From Pseudorhizobium flavum (GTDB lineage: Bacteria > Pseudomonadota > Alphaproteobacteria > Rhizobiales > Rhizobiaceae): DNA of 64,000 bases. The stretch spans positions 3,820,001 to 3,884,000 of the forward strand of contig NZ_LR723670.1 in assembly GCF_902502825.2 (NCBI RefSeq), in the 5' to 3' direction. This document shows positions 63,176-64,000 of the stretch, piece after piece; the stretch's first letter is position 1, and each line of letters opens with the position of its first letter. The position numbers and the translations under genes are program-made. The notes beneath the pieces are model-generated. The model ran no database searches and was not told where the DNA came from. It worked only from the letters and a program-made list of their open reading frames with translations.

Positions 63176-63787
63176 ATGGCTGCTTTGCATTCGAAAGCCC
63201 GACCAACGAGTCAGAGAATCGTCGTCCAGGCAACGGTGACGATCGCCGCGTTGCTGGTTGTAGGCTCTGGACAGGCGAAAGAGGAAAGCTGGCAAGGGCT
63301 TGCGCTCCAGCGAGCAGTCTTCCACCATCAGTCGAGCCGGCCAGAAGTTTGCGACGCCAAAGACGCTCCACCGGAGAGCTACAGCCTGCGGCTGGGTGAG
63401 GAGACTGCCGCCCGCGGCGCGCTGCTGGTGGCATTTGCCTGTCGCAAGCTCGACAACGGCCAGAGCTTCGTCTTCGTGCTGTCTGATCAATATGGGACCG
63501 TATCGGATGAAGTCTTCCCCACGCCCGTAATTGCATCGGGAGTCGACGCCGATATCGATGAGACTGCCATAGCATTGCAGGACCGTAAGGAAGTGTTCAA
63601 TGCGGAATACGAACCCGATGGCCGCACCATGATCGCAATCGAAAGCTGGCCCGACACCGACGAGATCCGCACCAGGACCCAGTGGGGCTACTATCTCGGC
63701 CTGTTCAGACTAATTCGTTTTGAAGTCGATGCGGCCGCTGACGGACAGCAGGACTTAAAAGTGCTGGTCGAGAATGATATTTGGTGA
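63176..63787 (+). CDS. Hypothetical exported protein
   Basis: 203 residues starting MAALHSKARPTSQRIVVQ, with a hydrophobic stretch (ATVTIAALLVVGSGQA-KEE) that looks like a signal peptide. Two Cys (PEVCDA, AFACRKL) could pair in the periplasm. AGGGAGG precedes the ATG. A further exported gene follows in the same direction. Function unknown. Confidence 0.6.
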   Translation: MAALHSKARPTSQRIVVQATVTIAALLVVGSGQAKEESWQGLALQRAVFHHQSSRPEVCDAKDAPPESYSLRLGEETAARGALLVAFACRKLDNGQSFVFVLSDQYGTVSDEVFPTPVIASGVDADIDETAIALQDRKEVFNAEYEPDGRTMIAIESWPDTDEIRTRTQWGYYLGLFRLIRFEVDAAADGQQDLKVLVENDIW

Positions 63788-63821
63788 CTCCGAGGGAACC
63801 ATCTCGCATCGGAAACAAGCT

Positions 63822-64000
63822 ATGAGACAGCGTCTCGCCTGCGTGGCAGCAGCATGGGTGTGGTGGAGCCCAGCCATTGTGAACGGAGCCTCAGCCGCCT
63901 CCGCAACCTTTGAGACGGGCGGGCTTGTCACGACCCCCCTGACGCGGCTACCCCCGCCGACTCAGCCAGTCGAGGCTGACCTATGCGCCCATCTAATGAT
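63822..64000 (+). CDS. Exported protein, runs off the window
   Basis: Starts MRQRLACVAAAWVWWSPAIV, with a likely signal peptide cut near NGASAASA, preceded by GGAAA. Only about 59 codons are in the window. Probably cotranscribed with the gene before it. Not identifiable from this part. Confidence 0.5.
   Translation, partial: MRQRLACVAAAWVWWSPAIVNGASAASATFETGGLVTTPLTRLPPPTQPVEADLCAHLM

Overview
The window reads as alphaproteobacterial, most likely family Rhizobiaceae (Rhizobium/Agrobacterium/Ensifer/Shinella type). The 23S rRNA carries a helix-9 intervening sequence of the kind known from Rhizobiales, the initiator tRNA lies directly behind the 5S gene, and small families such as DUF1236, CsbD, DUF899 and UgpC/MalK-type importers are common in that group. 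The assignment is inference; no species can be named.

Layout. 1-3.8 kb is the end of an rRNA operon: ITS, 23S, 5S, tRNA-fMet, with a broken copy of the tRNA 5' half in front of the real one. 3.9-5.1 kb is an IS3-family (IS407-group) element with an intact 4-bp target duplication. 5.2-15.3 kb is a LacI-regulated catabolic operon: FAD oxidase resembling alkyl-DHAP synthase, FGGY kinase, complete MalK/UgpC-type ABC importer, GldA-like polyol dehydrogenase and SDR. Its substrate is unknown. Convergent to it (15.3-18.8 kb, minus) are an IlvD/Edd sugar-acid dehydratase, an aldehyde dehydrogenase and the stump of a TPP enzyme, cut by a second IS3-family element (18.8-20.3 kb) that also removes the start of a FecR-domain protein with a 45-bp tandem repeat. 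21-26.4 kb holds small stress-type and hypothetical genes and a frameshifted ISKra4 element. 26.5-32.6 kb is a mixed block of regulators (HxlR, ArsR, AraC) with their small neighbours (alpha/beta hydrolase, two AHSA1-like proteins, GNAT, GST) and gene remnants.

32.7-44.8 kb is a full D-apiose locus. On the minus strand lie a RuBisCO-like protein (OiaX type), a DUF1537 kinase (OiaK type) and a GntR regulator; on the plus strand a lactonase (ApnL type), a Gfo/Idh dehydrogenase (ApsD type), a ribose-type ABC importer and an oxidoisomerase (ApnO type). Together they give the known route apiose -> apionolactone -> apionate -> 3-oxo-isoapionate -> its 4-phosphate -> 3-phosphoglycerate + glycolate. 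45.0-56.0 kb is a third sugar locus: a peptide/oligosaccharide-type ABC importer with rhamnonate-dehydratase-like enolase, amidohydrolase lactonase, SDR, Gfo/Idh dehydrogenase and L-rhamnose mutarotase-like protein, divergent from a LacI regulator and with two near-identical LacI-type palindromes. This predicts non-phosphorylative breakdown of a 6-deoxyhexose or a glycoside containing one.

56-64 kb is a junction zone: an integrase-like remnant, Phd/PIN and ParD/ParE toxin-antitoxin pairs, an IS6-family element that truncates an EAL-domain gene, then small exported proteins (ankyrin, LprI-like, unknowns). Overall the window looks like an rRNA/tRNA-adjacent region loaded with three sugar-catabolism islets, with four insertion sequences and several gene remnants marking the rearrangements between them.
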